Positions 10,901-19,501 of a stretch of 64,000 nucleotides of DNA are shown one piece after another. Every line of letters starts with the position of its first letter. The first letter of the stretch is position 1. The stretch is from Ferrimonas balearica (GTDB lineage: Bacteria > Pseudomonadota > Gammaproteobacteria > Enterobacterales > Shewanellaceae). The position numbers were made by a program, and so were the translations under genes. The stretch lies in contig NZ_JAHVHV010000006.1 in the NCBI RefSeq assembly GCF_019802085.1, forward strand, positions 62,001 through 126,000, given 5' to 3'. The notes under the pieces were generated by a model. The model saw nothing but the letters and a program-made list of their open reading frames with translations, made no database searches and was not told where the DNA came from.

Positions 10901-11084
10901 CCACCAGCTGAGGCGCCTGGCCCGGGTAGGAGGTTTTGATGATCACCTGGACGTCGGAGAGGTCCGGCAGGGCGTCCAGCGGCGTGCTGCGCATCGCCTG
11001 CCAGCCATAGAGCGCCACCACCGCGGTGATGATCAGCACCATGGCACGCTGGCGCAGGGAGGCGCTGATGATTCTTTCAAGCAT
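7926..11084 (-). CDS. cusA: CusA, RND copper/silver efflux pump
   Basis: A 1052-residue heavy-metal RND transporter of normal family length. It opens with MLERIISASLRQRAMVLI, the usual start of this family, and carries the proton-relay segment GGIAIAIGAVVDAAIVMVEN in helix 4. Two large periplasmic loops and twelve membrane helices are expected. It takes Cu(I) or Ag(I) from the periplasm or inner membrane and drives it through CusB and an outer-membrane channel. Its gene follows cusB after 12 bp. No cusC outer-membrane channel gene is seen in this window, so that partner must lie elsewhere. Confidence 0.95.
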   Translation of the reverse strand: MLERIISASLRQRAMVLIITAVVALYGWQAMRSTPLDALPDLSDVQVIIKTSYPGQAPQLVEDQITYPLSTAMLAVPGAQTVRGFSMFGDSFVYVIFEDGTDIYWARSRVLEYLSQIQGQLPPGVTPALGPDASGVGWVFQYALVDRTGHQDLAQLRSLQDWFIKLELQSVAGVSEVATVGGMEQAYQIVVDPHKLALYQLDLMAVKQALDNANASVGGSVIEMAEAEYMITASGYRQSLKDFEEIPLGLVSESGTPVLMKDVAQLRTGPAARRGIAELDGQGEVVGGIVVMRYGENALTTIENVKAKLSEIEAGLPEGVELVITYDRSELILNSVDNLKGKVIEEMLVVALVCLVFLLHARSTLVAVVTLPLSILISFIVMGWMGVNANIMSLGGIAIAIGAVVDAAIVMVENAHKHLEHYRETHGKAPEGEAHWRLIKDASVEVGPALFFSLLIITLSFIPVFALEAQEGRLFHPLAYTKTFAMAASAILAITLIPVLMGYFVRGKIPDERKNPVSRLLIALYQPALKAVLRFPKITLLVALVALGSAWYPMTQMGSEFMPELEEGDLLYMPTTLPGVSAGKAAEILQQTDRLIKTVPEVKRVFGKVGRADTATDPAPLTMLETTIMLKPRSEWREGQTMEGIIADLQRTVKVPGITNAWVQPIKTRIDMLSTGVRTPIGVKISGANVDELQRIGAEVEAILAPLPGTTSAFAQRTGGGRYIDIEPKLTAAARYGMTLKDIQDVVQMAIGGMTVGESVQGQERYPINIRYPRELRDDIEKLRNLPVLTKTGKYVPLQNLATLTITDGAPMLASENGRLISWVFVDIQGLSIGEYIQQARTALDEQLSLPPRYSVSFAGQYEYMQRVEAKMELVIPMMLAVIFLLLMMTFGSVAQASVIMLSLPFALVGSAWLLYLLGYNLSVAVAVGMIALAGVAAEFGVVMQVYLNNTIKAHKVKGLMRHEQDLKDALIEGAVMRIRPKAMTVATIFFGLLPIMWGSGTGNEVMQKIAAPMVGGMVTAPLLSLFVIPAIYLLLYRRGLGAPSEVPAKAG

Positions 11085-11096
11085 CTCGTGCCCCCC

Positions 11097-12734
11097 TTAG
11101 TGGTTGTGACCGGCGTGGGGATCGGCCCCCTCGGCCGGCGCCGCGTTGCCCTGGCTCATGCGCCGCAGGCTGCCCTGGATGCTGGCCTCGGAGTCGAGCA
11201 GGAACTGGCCGGAGACCACGATGCGATCCCCCTCCTCCAGCCCCTCGAGCACCTCGGCCCGGCCTTGGCTTATCATCCCCAGGCGCACCGGCACCGACGC
11301 GAAGCCGGTCTCCTCTCGCTGCACCACCACTCGGTTCTCCCGGCCGGTGAGGATCAGGGCCTCAGTGGGCACGATCAGCAGGTTGCGGCGCGGCCCGCCG
11401 TAGAGCTCGACGTCCACCAGGGAGCCGGGGCGCAGTTGCTGGCCCGGGTTGTCCAGCTTGACCCGCACCTGCATGGAGCGGGTGACCGGGTCCAGCTCCG
11501 GGTAGATGTAATCGATCTGCCCCTCGATCTCGAACAGCCCCTGGGCGGCGGCGGTCACGTCCGCCGGACGCCCCACCTCCAGCCAGCTCTGCTCGTTTTC
11601 AAACACGTCGGCGATGACCCAGACGGTGGAGAGATCCACCAGCTCGATCTGGGTGTTGCCGGGCTGGATGTACATGCCGTCGCGGATGTCCATGGCGCTG
11701 ACCACCCCGGAGTGAGGTGCGTAGAAGGGCACCCGGTAGAGGCTCTGACGGGTGCGCTCCAACTGTCGGATCACCGAGTCGCTGATCCCCAGCAGCTCCA
11801 GGCGCAGCTGGGCCTTGCGCAGCAACTCCTTGCCACGACGGGCATCGGCACCGATGTAATCCAGCGCCTGCAGGTAATCGTCCTGGGCGTTGACCAGCTC
11901 CGGTGAGTAAAGCTCGTAGAGCAGCTGACCCTGCTCCACCTTCTGGCCGATGGAGTTGACCGCCAACCTCTCCACCCAGCCGGTCACCCGGGTGTGGATG
12001 TGGGAGATGGCGTCCTCGTTGTATTGCACCGTACCCAGGGTTTTGACGTAGCGCCACAGGCTGCCGCGCTCGACGGTCTCGGTGCGCACCCCCAAGGCCT
12101 GCTGCATGCCGCCGGAGACGCCCACCACCACCTCTTCGCTGGCCGCCCCCATCTCCACCTTCTCCAGGTTCATGCCACAGATGGGACAGGTGCTGGGAAC
12201 GTCGGAGACGATCTGCGGGTGCATGGGGCAGACGTACTTGATGGTGGCCTCACCACCGCTGGTGGCCGCTTCCAGGGCCGGGGCCTCGGGCAGCGAGTCC
12301 AGCTGCATGTCGTGGCCGCTGTGGTCGTGACCGGCGTGGTCCGCCTCGCCCTCAGCTTCGGTCAGGAACATGTTGCAGATGGGGCACCGGTCCCCGGCCA
12401 CCCCGGTTTCGTCCGGGTGCATGGGGCAGGCGTGGGTGTGGGCGGCCGCGTCGTGGCCGCTGTGGTCGTGACCGGCGTGGTCGTCCTCCACCTCGGTCAG
12501 AAACATGTTGCAGAGGGGGCACCGGTCTCCGGCCACCCCGGTCTCATTCGGGTGCATGGGACAGGCGTGGGTATGAGCCTGCTCCTGTGCCGCTGCTGTG
12601 GCGGCCGCCGGCTCGGCGTGGGCCAGCGTCCAGGCCACCGGCGCCAAGGCCAGGGCCAGAACGATGGCGGTGGCCACCCGGGTCTTCACCTTGGTTTGAC
12701 GGTCCTGGCCGCCACATTGGCATTTCGTGCACAT
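11097..12734 (-). CDS. cusB: CusB, periplasmic adaptor with three heavy-metal-binding domains
   Basis: A 545-residue membrane-fusion protein linking CusA to the outer-membrane channel. The C-terminal 350 residues are a typical CusB adaptor with barrel-sandwich, helical hairpin and beta-barrel parts. Before it lie three heavy-metal-binding domains (about 57-80, 102-126, 168-190) with the pattern CPMHP...CPxCxM, separated by DHAGHDHSGHD spacers. The very N-terminus, MCTKCQCGGQDRQ, is Cys-rich and precedes the hydrophobic export segment, so those cysteines would be cytoplasmic or cleaved off. Such repeats probably collect metal for transfer to the pump. It is translated just upstream of cusA. 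Confidence 0.92.
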   Translation of the reverse strand: MCTKCQCGGQDRQTKVKTRVATAIVLALALAPVAWTLAHAEPAAATAAAQEQAHTHACPMHPNETGVAGDRCPLCNMFLTEVEDDHAGHDHSGHDAAAHTHACPMHPDETGVAGDRCPICNMFLTEAEGEADHAGHDHSGHDMQLDSLPEAPALEAATSGGEATIKYVCPMHPQIVSDVPSTCPICGMNLEKVEMGAASEEVVVGVSGGMQQALGVRTETVERGSLWRYVKTLGTVQYNEDAISHIHTRVTGWVERLAVNSIGQKVEQGQLLYELYSPELVNAQDDYLQALDYIGADARRGKELLRKAQLRLELLGISDSVIRQLERTRQSLYRVPFYAPHSGVVSAMDIRDGMYIQPGNTQIELVDLSTVWVIADVFENEQSWLEVGRPADVTAAAQGLFEIEGQIDYIYPELDPVTRSMQVRVKLDNPGQQLRPGSLVDVELYGGPRRNLLIVPTEALILTGRENRVVVQREETGFASVPVRLGMISQGRAEVLEGLEEGDRIVVSGQFLLDSEASIQGSLRRMSQGNAAPAEGADPHAGHNH

Positions 12735-12755
12735 TACAGGCTCTCCTTGACCGTC

Positions 12756-13307
12756 TTAGTGGTGGCCGTGACCGGTCGGGTCGTCGTTGGGTTCCAGGTT
12801 CATGCCGCAGTGGGGGCAGGTATCACCGGCCTGGCCGACCACACCGGGGCACATGGGGCAGTGGTGGGTGGCGGCCTGGGCCACCGGCTCCAGCTTCATG
12901 CCGCATTTGGGGCAGTCGTCACCGGCGATGCCGATCACCTTGGGGTGCATGGGGCAGGCGTGGGTGTCGGCCTGGGCCACCGGCTCCAGCTTCATGCCGC
13001 ACTTGGGGCAGTCGTCGCCGGCGATGCCGGTCACCTTGGGGTGCATGGGGCAGGCGTGGGTGTCGGCACTCGTGGCGTGGTGTTTGCCGTGATGGCCGCC
13101 ATGGGGGCAGGCTTCGCCCTTGGCCTGGCCGCAGCACCCCTTATGGGCGCTGGCCTGTTTGCCGTGGGGGCAATGGGCGGCCTGGGCTTCGGTGTGGGCA
13201 CCGTGATGGGTGCCATGGTGGGCCTCATTGGCCAACGCCAGCGGGGAGAGGATCAGGGACAGCGCCAGGGCACCCAGGGCCACGGCACGGGAAAACAGCT
13301 TGGTCAT
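12756..13307 (-). CDS. Secreted protein with three heavy-metal-binding repeats
   Basis: A 183-residue protein with a signal peptide (MTKLFSRAVALGALALSLIL, cleavage near ALA), a His/Cys-rich stretch (HHGTHHGAH, CPHGK, CCGQ, CPHGGHHGKHH), then three heavy-metal-binding repeats of the form HACPMHPKVTGIAGDDCPKC. Repeats one and two are nearly identical. The start at 13307 has GGAG 6 nt upstream and gives a clean signal peptide. It lies 21 bp before cusB on the same strand. It is likely a periplasmic copper sponge or chaperone feeding the Cus pump, standing where a cusF-like gene might be expected; that role is inferred. Confidence 0.82.
   Translation of the reverse strand: MTKLFSRAVALGALALSLILSPLALANEAHHGTHHGAHTEAQAAHCPHGKQASAHKGCCGQAKGEACPHGGHHGKHHATSADTHACPMHPKVTGIAGDDCPKCGMKLEPVAQADTHACPMHPKVIGIAGDDCPKCGMKLEPVAQAATHHCPMCPGVVGQAGDTCPHCGMNLEPNDDPTGHGHH
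12874..13065. repeat. 96-bp tandem duplication of a metal-binding repeat
   Basis: Positions 12874-12969 and 12970-13065 are direct repeats of 96 bp (32 codons) differing at 3 positions. They encode two copies of the CPMHP...CPKCGM unit plus the linker EPVAQADTHA. The third repeat of the protein is more diverged, so this duplication is recent. Confidence 0.9.
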
Positions 13308-13346
13308 GATGACTCCAATTACATTCAAGTGTGGCTCAAGGCCGGT

Positions 13347-13378
13347 GATCCCCGCGTCCACGCGGCATCGCGGGGATC
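13347..13378. repeat. 10-bp perfect inverted repeat
   Basis: GATCCCCGCG (13347-13356) and CGCGGGGATC (13369-13378) form a perfect stem with a 12-nt loop between the two small secreted-protein genes. There is no T run on either strand. It could be a leader hairpin, a weak terminator or an operator for the downstream cus genes. Confidence 0.6.
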
Positions 13379-13433
13379 GGTACAACACAGACGGGTGTCA
13401 AAGTCGTCTGGGATCGCGGGTGTGAATGGGGAG

Positions 13434-13865
13434 TCAGGCGATGGGCGGCTTGCTGTCCTGGGACAGGGCCACGGAGTGGAACGACTTGGCCTGAGGCAGG
13501 GCGCGCTCAGGACTGGGGGTCAAACTGGGAAAGACGCTGCCGAGCAGCGCCACGCCGGCGGGACTGAACACCTTGCACATGCCGCAATCGCCGTTGCAGG
13601 GCTGACTGGCGTCGTGGCACTCCATCGGCTGGGTCTGGGCGCCGTGATCGCAGCAGTCGTGGCTGGGGGGCATGGGCTGGCCGCAGTGGCTGGCCGCCAT
13701 GCTGGCGTCGCCATGATGGCCATGGTCGCCGTGCATCGCCGCCATCTCGGTAGCGGACAGATCCGGCATCAGATGCACACGGGCCACCGCGCCCTGGCTG
13801 ATCAGGGCGACAATCAGCATCAGGGTACTGAACAGTCGCATCGCGGTGAGTCTCATGCTTGTCAT
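13434..13865 (-). CDS. Small secreted Cys/His-rich protein, probable metal-binding
   Basis: A 143-residue protein with a signal peptide (RLFSTLMLIVALISQGAVA) followed by a Met/His/Cys-rich region: MHGDHGHHGD, SHCGQPMPPSHDCCDHG, MECHD, CNGDCGMCK. The arrangement resembles short DUF2946-like proteins found beside copper genes. The ATG at 13865 has AAGGG just upstream; the ATG at 13856 is a fallback. It is the first gene of the minus-strand copper cluster, about 130 bp before the repeat protein. It probably binds copper in the periplasm; no defined function is claimed. Confidence 0.65.
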   Translation of the reverse strand: MTSMRLTAMRLFSTLMLIVALISQGAVARVHLMPDLSATEMAAMHGDHGHHGDASMAASHCGQPMPPSHDCCDHGAQTQPMECHDASQPCNGDCGMCKVFSPAGVALLGSVFPSLTPSPERALPQAKSFHSVALSQDSKPPIA

Positions 13866-13952
13866 GACCCTTAGTGTGACGGAAAGTTCACCGAACGCCA
13901 ACCAGGGGCGGTCACAACGAGGCGAGGATCACGGAATCGATGCCGTGGTCGA

Positions 13953-13975
13953 AACCCTCCTCCGGGAGGAGAGTT
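13953..13975. promoter_or_regulatory. Dyad upstream of the copper cluster
   Basis: A 23-bp dyad with 11-bp arms (one G/T mismatch) lies about 90 bp upstream of the first copper-cluster gene. Read on the minus strand it begins AACTCTCC, sharing ACTCTCC with the copA operator. Flanking -35/-10 elements of the copA kind are not convincing, and a T5 run on the plus strand makes a plus-oriented hairpin terminator an alternative. Confidence 0.35.
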
Positions 13976-14002
13976 TTTGGCTTTGAGGTCAGGGAGTTGG
14001 GG

Positions 14003-14527
14003 TTAGGCGCCTAGGGCACGCTCCGCCGCCGGCAGGAAGATCTCGTTGACCCTCAGGGGCCTGTCGGAGAGGGTAAACTGGCGACTGCGGCCCCACAGGG
14101 GGTGGCTCAGGGGCTGGCCCAGCTCCAGGGCGACTTGCCCGGCCCGGCTGTCGACGTCGTGGCGGGTGAAGGTCAGGCTGCCGCGGCTTAAGCTGTCGGT
14201 GGCGAACAGCAGCTCCCCCAAAGGGCGCTCTCCCAGGGTCTGGAAGTCGATATCGCCGGCGGCAAAGGTGGCCAGGGGCACCTCGGTCAGGGCGTAGACC
14301 CAGGGCACGCCATCGAGCAGCAGCAAGACTTCGCGATGCCACAAAGGATCGCCGGCCTGCCAGCCGGGGCCCTCCTGGGCGGCGGGCGCACGCCACTCCC
14401 CCAGCCGTCGCACGTCGAATTGGCGACACTGGGTTTTCAACCTGAGGGTCAGGGAGTTTTTGTCCTGCAACCAACTGGCCAGGGCCGGCGGCAGCGGTTG
14501 CGACCGTTCGGCGATAAGGGCCTGCAT
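14003..14527 (-). CDS. ubiC: Chorismate pyruvate-lyase
   Basis: A 174-residue cytoplasmic enzyme that removes pyruvate from chorismate to give 4-hydroxybenzoate, the first committed step of ubiquinone synthesis. Family features include WLQDKNSLTLRLK near the N-terminus, the central WHREVLLLLDGVPWVYA, and the C-terminal LWGRSRQFTLSDRPLRVNEI with an acidic residue in the EIFLPA segment. Length matches the usual 165-175 residues. It is transcribed divergently from the FliL-like gene across a 122-bp gap. ubiA is not in the window. Confidence 0.9.
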   Translation of the reverse strand: MQALIAERSQPLPPALASWLQDKNSLTLRLKTQCRQFDVRRLGEWRAPAAQEGPGWQAGDPLWHREVLLLLDGVPWVYALTEVPLATFAAGDIDFQTLGERPLGELLFATDSLSRGSLTFTRHDVDSRAGQVALELGQPLSHPLWGRSRQFTLSDRPLRVNEIFLPAAERALGA

Positions 14528-14649
14528 CCGGGGCTCCTACGGGGTGCTCTGGCGCCCATGGTAGCAAAAACCGGGCGCAAACCAAGGTTGAACCTTTGTC
14601 GTCAAAATAAGCTACTATAGGCGCCAAGGAAGCAGACTAATTTGTAGCA

Positions 14650-15063
14650 ATGAAAACAGTAAGATGGATGATACTCCTGGTGGCCGCCCTGGTGAGCCTG
14701 CCGGGCCTGGCCGAGGAAGAGGCCGCCCCCATTGCCCACGACAACTACGGCTACTACGGCCTGGAGCCGGAGATCGTCACCAACTACGTCTCACCGCGCA
14801 AGCGGCTGGGCTTTGTCCGGGTCAGCGTCGAACTGATGCTCAAGGACGCCGACACCATGGAGCTGGTGGAGCACCACGCACCGCTGATCCGCGCCACCAT
14901 CGTTGAGATCCTCGGCCAGCAGCCGGAGGAGAAGATCAAATCGCTGAGCGGTCGGGAGCAGATCCGCCGGGACTGCTACGACACCGTCAACGCCCTGCTG
15001 GCCAAGGAGGTGGGTCAGCCCCTGGTGGCCAACCTGCTGTTCACCCGCTACCTCTACGACTGA
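14650..15063 (+). CDS. FliL-like secreted protein
   Basis: A 137-residue protein with a signal peptide (WMILLVAALVSLPGLA) and a FliL-like domain: GLEPEIVTNYVSPRKRLGFV, then VELMLKD and a helix ending in RDCYDTVNALLAKEVGQP. FliL stabilises the flagellar stator at the membrane. This copy has a cleavable-looking signal rather than an anchored helix and sits away from flagellar genes, so it may act elsewhere. It ends 3 bp before the convergent glpG gene. Confidence 0.7.
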   Translation: MKTVRWMILLVAALVSLPGLAEEEAAPIAHDNYGYYGLEPEIVTNYVSPRKRLGFVRVSVELMLKDADTMELVEHHAPLIRATIVEILGQQPEEKIKSLSGREQIRRDCYDTVNALLAKEVGQPLVANLLFTRYLYD

Positions 15064-15066
15064 GCC

Positions 15067-15888
15067 TCAGCGCCGGCGGCTGTCTAGGGCCGCCTGGCCC
15101 ATCCCTACCAGCAGGCCCCCCAGGTGGGCGGCGTTGGCCATGTTCATAAAGCCCATAAAGCCCATCACCAGCCACAGCAGCAAAAAGCCCACGTAGGCCG
15201 GCGGCAGCGCCAGCGGCGAGGCCGGATCCAACCTGCCGCGGATCCAGCAGTAGCCCACCAGGGCGTAGACCACCCCGGAGAGCCCACCGAAATTGGGGCC
15301 CACAAAGGCAAACTGGGCCAGGTTGGGCAGGGTGCCTGCCACCAGTAGCAGGATCAGCAGGGTGCCGCTGCCCTGGAACCGCTCGATGCGCCCCCCCAGG
15401 TACCACCACCACAGCAGGTTGAAGATCACGTGCATGGCGGAGAAGTGGATGAGCGACGGGGTGAAGATGCGCCACCACTGGCCCTGGCCCATCGCCTCCC
15501 AGGTGGGGAAGAAGTGGGTCCAGTTGAAGATGAGCTGGTTGAAACCGAGGATCCAGAATACCCAGATCCCCGCCACCACCGCCAGCACCGACAGGGTAAG
15601 AGGGCCGGCCCCGGCCAGGAAGCTGCGCCACAGGCTGCCTCCCCCGCCATACTGGAACCGGGCCTGGGCGTCACCGGACTGCCAGGAGGCGGCCATGTAG
15701 CGCTTGTGGTAGGGGTTGGCCACGAAGCGCTCGAACTCCTCCCGGCCCCGGTGGTAGTGCTCCGCCTCCACCAGCACCGCTACGCCGTCCTCGGCGCGCT
15801 CGAAGCGGGCGGTGATCCCCTTGGACTTCATGTAATCCACCAACGCCTGGGCGGCCCGGGGATCCCCCAGTACCCCGATCTCCATCAT
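15067..15888 (-). CDS. glpG: Rhomboid intramembrane serine protease GlpG
   Basis: A 273-residue inner-membrane protease with a cytoplasmic N-terminal domain (about 1-80) and six membrane helices. The catalytic pair is visible: serine in [13 protein letters not shown] and histidine in [11 protein letters not shown]. The conserved loop-1 segment [19 protein letters not shown] is also present. It cleaves membrane substrates within the bilayer. Its start overlaps the glpE stop by 4 nt, reproducing the glpE-glpG pair of enterobacteria, though no glpD or glpR gene is nearby. Confidence 0.95.
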   Translation of the reverse strand: MMEIGVLGDPRAAQALVDYMKSKGITARFERAEDGVAVLVEAEHYHRGREEFERFVANPYHKRYMAASWQSGDAQARFQYGGGGSLWRSFLAGAGPLTLSVLAVVAGIWVFWILGFNQLIFNWTHFFPTWEAMGQGQWWRIFTPSLIHFSAMHVIFNLLWWWYLGGRIERFQGSGTLLILLLVAGTLPNLAQFAFVGPNFGGLSGVVYALVGYCWIRGRLDPASPLALPPAYVGFLLLWLVMGFMGFMNMANAAHLGGLLVGMGQAALDSRRR

Positions 15889-16202
15889 GGGGTGATCGCC
15901 TGCTGGCGCTTCTGCCAGCCCTCGAATCCGCCATCCAGGCTGTAGACCTGCTCAAAGCCCTGCTCCGCCAGGTAGGCGGCGGCACTTTGGCTGGAGATCC
16001 CGTGGTAGCAGCAGACCACCAGGGGCTGCTCAAACTCGGCGTTGAGGATGAACTCGGCCAGGTTGCCGTTGTGCAGGTGCAGCGCCCCGGGGATGTGGCC
16101 GGCGGCAAAGGCGTTGGGATCCCGGATATCGACCACCTGCACGCCACTTTGGCGGGCCAGGGCATCGAACTGCTCCAGGGGCAGGCACTGATACTGACTC
16201 AT
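15885..16202 (-). CDS. glpE: Thiosulfate sulfurtransferase GlpE
   Basis: A 105-residue single-domain rhodanese. The active-site cysteine lies in [10 protein letters not shown], and the domain opens with [20 protein letters not shown], a standard rhodanese signature. It transfers sulfane sulfur from thiosulfate to cyanide or thiol acceptors in the cytoplasm. I start at 16202, where AAGGAAG lies upstream and the length matches E. coli GlpE (108). It is translationally coupled to glpG. Confidence 0.95.
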   Translation of the reverse strand: MSQYQCLPLEQFDALARQSGVQVVDIRDPNAFAAGHIPGALHLHNGNLAEFILNAEFEQPLVVCCYHGISSQSAAAYLAEQGFEQVYSLDGGFEGWQKRQQAITP

Positions 16203-16282
16203 AACGCTTCCTTTTGCGGTTTGTTCCATTCTACGTGCTGGCGCCGGTGGGCACAAAAGCGGCCGGAGCGGCGTTCAGGGCC

Positions 16283-16315
16283 AAAACAACAACGCCTCCG
16301 GATGGAGGCGTTGTT
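16283..16315 (-). terminator. Terminator after tdh
   Basis: Minus-strand stem GGAGGCGTTGTT pairing with 16288-16299 (12 bp, 4-nt loop) with TTTT beyond, 17 nt after the tdh stop. Confidence 0.85.
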
Positions 16316-16331
16316 CAGCAAGCCAAAGGGT

Positions 16332-17357
16332 TCAATCCCAGCTCAGGATCACCTTGCCGGACTGACCGGACCCCATGACGTCGAAACCGTCCTGGAACTG
16401 GTCGATGGGGAAGCGGTGGGTGATGATGGGGCTCAAGTCCAGGCCCGACTGCAGCAGGCTGGCCATCTTGTACCAGGTCTCGAACATCTCGCGACCGTAG
16501 ATCCCCTTGATCACCAGGCCTTTGAAGATGACCTGGTTCCAGTCCACCCCCATGCTGGAGGGCGGAATACCCAGCATGGCGATCTTGCCGCCGTGGTTCA
16601 TGGTCTCCAGCATGCTGTTGAAGGCCGAGGGCACGCCGGACATCTCCAGACCCACGTCGAAGCCTTCGGTCATGCCCAGTTCGGCCATCACCTCTTCCAG
16701 CTTCTCCTCCATCACGTTGACCGCGCGGGTGGCGCCCATCTTGCGGGCCAGCTCCAGGCGGTACTCGTTGACGTCGGTGATCACCACGTGGCGGGCCCCG
16801 ACGTGTTTGCACACGGCCGCGGCCATGATGCCGATGGGGCCCGCCCCGGTGATCAGCACATCCTCGCCCACCAGATCGAAGGAGAGCGCGGTGTGCACGG
16901 CGTTGCCAAAGGGATCAAAGATGGACGCCAGATCATCGGAGATGTCGTCGGGGATCTTGAAGGCGTTGAATGCCGGGATCACCAGGTACTCGGCGAAGGA
17001 GCCCTCCCGGTTCACCCCGACACCGACGGTGTTGCGGCACAGGTGGGTACGACCGCCACGGCAGTTGCGGCAGTGGCCACAGGTGATGTGGCCCTCACCG
17101 GAGACCCGGTCGCCGACGGCAAAACCTTTCACTTCCTGGCCGATGGCCACCACCTCCCCCACGTACTCGTGACCCACCACCATGGGCACCGGGATGGTGT
17201 TCTGGGACCACTCGTCCCAGTTGTAGATGTGCATGTCGGTGCCGCAGATGGCGGTTTTGCGGATCTTGATCAGCAGATCATTGTGCCCCAGCTCCGGCTT
17301 GGGCACGTCCACCATCCAGATCCCCTTTTCCGGGTGCAGCTTGGAGAGTGCTTTCAT
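16332..17357 (-). CDS. tdh: L-threonine 3-dehydrogenase
   Basis: A 341-residue zinc-dependent medium-chain dehydrogenase, the usual family length. It oxidises L-threonine to 2-amino-3-ketobutyrate with NAD+. Catalytic zinc ligands lie in [13 protein letters not shown] and GHEYVGEV, structural zinc cysteines in [15 protein letters not shown], and the NAD-binding Rossmann glycines in [10 protein letters not shown]. It is encoded 12 bp after kbl in the same transcript, so the unstable product can be passed directly to Kbl. Confidence 0.97.
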   Translation of the reverse strand: MKALSKLHPEKGIWMVDVPKPELGHNDLLIKIRKTAICGTDMHIYNWDEWSQNTIPVPMVVGHEYVGEVVAIGQEVKGFAVGDRVSGEGHITCGHCRNCRGGRTHLCRNTVGVGVNREGSFAEYLVIPAFNAFKIPDDISDDLASIFDPFGNAVHTALSFDLVGEDVLITGAGPIGIMAAAVCKHVGARHVVITDVNEYRLELARKMGATRAVNVMEEKLEEVMAELGMTEGFDVGLEMSGVPSAFNSMLETMNHGGKIAMLGIPPSSMGVDWNQVIFKGLVIKGIYGREMFETWYKMASLLQSGLDLSPIITHRFPIDQFQDGFDVMGSGQSGKVILSWD

Positions 17358-17369
17358 GGTTGGTCCCCG

Positions 17370-18566
<1,197 letters not shown>

Positions 18567-18698
18567 GCTGTCTCCTCTGGGTCCGTCTCGTTGTTATCGT
18601 TGAAATGACGCACAGTCGAATTTGGCGCACATTCTAGCCGTCGCCAGCGGTGAATGCAGCCCTTTCACGCGCTGGCGACTCTGGTGTGACCTGTGGGC

Positions 18699-19340
18699 TC
18701 AGGCGGGGGTGTCGGCCAGGGCCCGGTAATGGGCCACCAGGCGTTCGAAATCCGGCCGCGCCTTGGGGGCGATGTAGCCGTGGAACAGCGCCAGGATCTG
18801 CAGCACCCCCTGGTAGACCCCCTGCTCGGTGATGGGCTCATCCAGGGCCTGGGTGTAGAGGTGGCTGATCCAGAAGGTGACCACCATCTTGATCCCCTCG
18901 GCAAACTCCAGGTGGTACTGCTCGTCGATGGTCATCACCCCCTGGGCCTTCAGGGCTCGCAGGTTGTCGGTGGCGGTGCGCAGCACCCGCTCATGGGCCA
19001 TCAGGTAGCGCCGATGCAGCTCCGGATCCCGGGCGAGGATCTCCGGCAGGCTGGCGTAGAGAAACCGAAACCGCCACATCCCCTGGAACATGCCGTCCAG
19101 GTAGCGTTTCATGATGCCAAAGGGGGTGTCGTCTTCGCCGGGGCCGTAGGCTTCTTCCAGGTAGGATTCGTACTGGGCGAACAGGGCGCGGATGATCTGC
19201 TCTTTATTGCGAAAGTGGTAGTACAGATTGCCGGGGCTGATCCCCAGGTGGGCGGCGATGTGATTGGTGGTGACGGCCCGTTCGCCGTGCTGGTTGAACA
19301 GCTCACAACTGGCCTGGATGATGCGATCTTTGGTTTTCAT
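18699..19340 (-). CDS. TetR/AcrR family regulator
   Basis: A 213-residue protein with an N-terminal TetR HTH (VTTNHIAAHLGISPGNLYYHF) and a helical ligand domain containing FRFLYASLPEILARDPEL, as in the TetR subgroup often found near waaA in Shewanella-type genomes. I start at 19340 (MKTKDR), because the longer 19409 start adds an unlikely N-terminus. It faces waaA divergently across about 160 bp. The ligand is unknown; fatty-acid related ligands are common in this branch but cannot be shown here. Confidence 0.82.
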   Translation of the reverse strand: MKTKDRIIQASCELFNQHGERAVTTNHIAAHLGISPGNLYYHFRNKEQIIRALFAQYESYLEEAYGPGEDDTPFGIMKRYLDGMFQGMWRFRFLYASLPEILARDPELHRRYLMAHERVLRTATDNLRALKAQGVMTIDEQYHLEFAEGIKMVVTFWISHLYTQALDEPITEQGVYQGVLQILALFHGYIAPKARPDFERLVAHYRALADTPA

Positions 19341-19501
19341 ACTGGCACCTGTCCACAGAGTGGCCGCTAGAGTAGCACCGCCATCCCCCAAGTCCAATGA
19401 TCCGGACACGGCTCAAACCCACTTTAAGTTACAAACCGTTAGCATTTGAAAGCGGTCGATCCCTTCCCTATCATCAAGCCAAATGCCCCTTGGGACCCAA
19501 G

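Noticed and set aside
7788-11906. Very long plus-strand open frame opposite cusA and cusB
   Set aside because: Artefact of biased third positions in the two pump genes; no recognisable protein.
13957-13978. Plus-strand hairpin plus T5 as an orphan terminator
   Set aside because: No plus-strand gene precedes it; kept only as an alternative reading of the dyad.
19402-19440. CTCAAAC-N3-CTTTAAG between the TetR gene and waaA as a PsrA-type operator
   Set aside because: Arms match at only 5 of 7 positions; too weak to claim.
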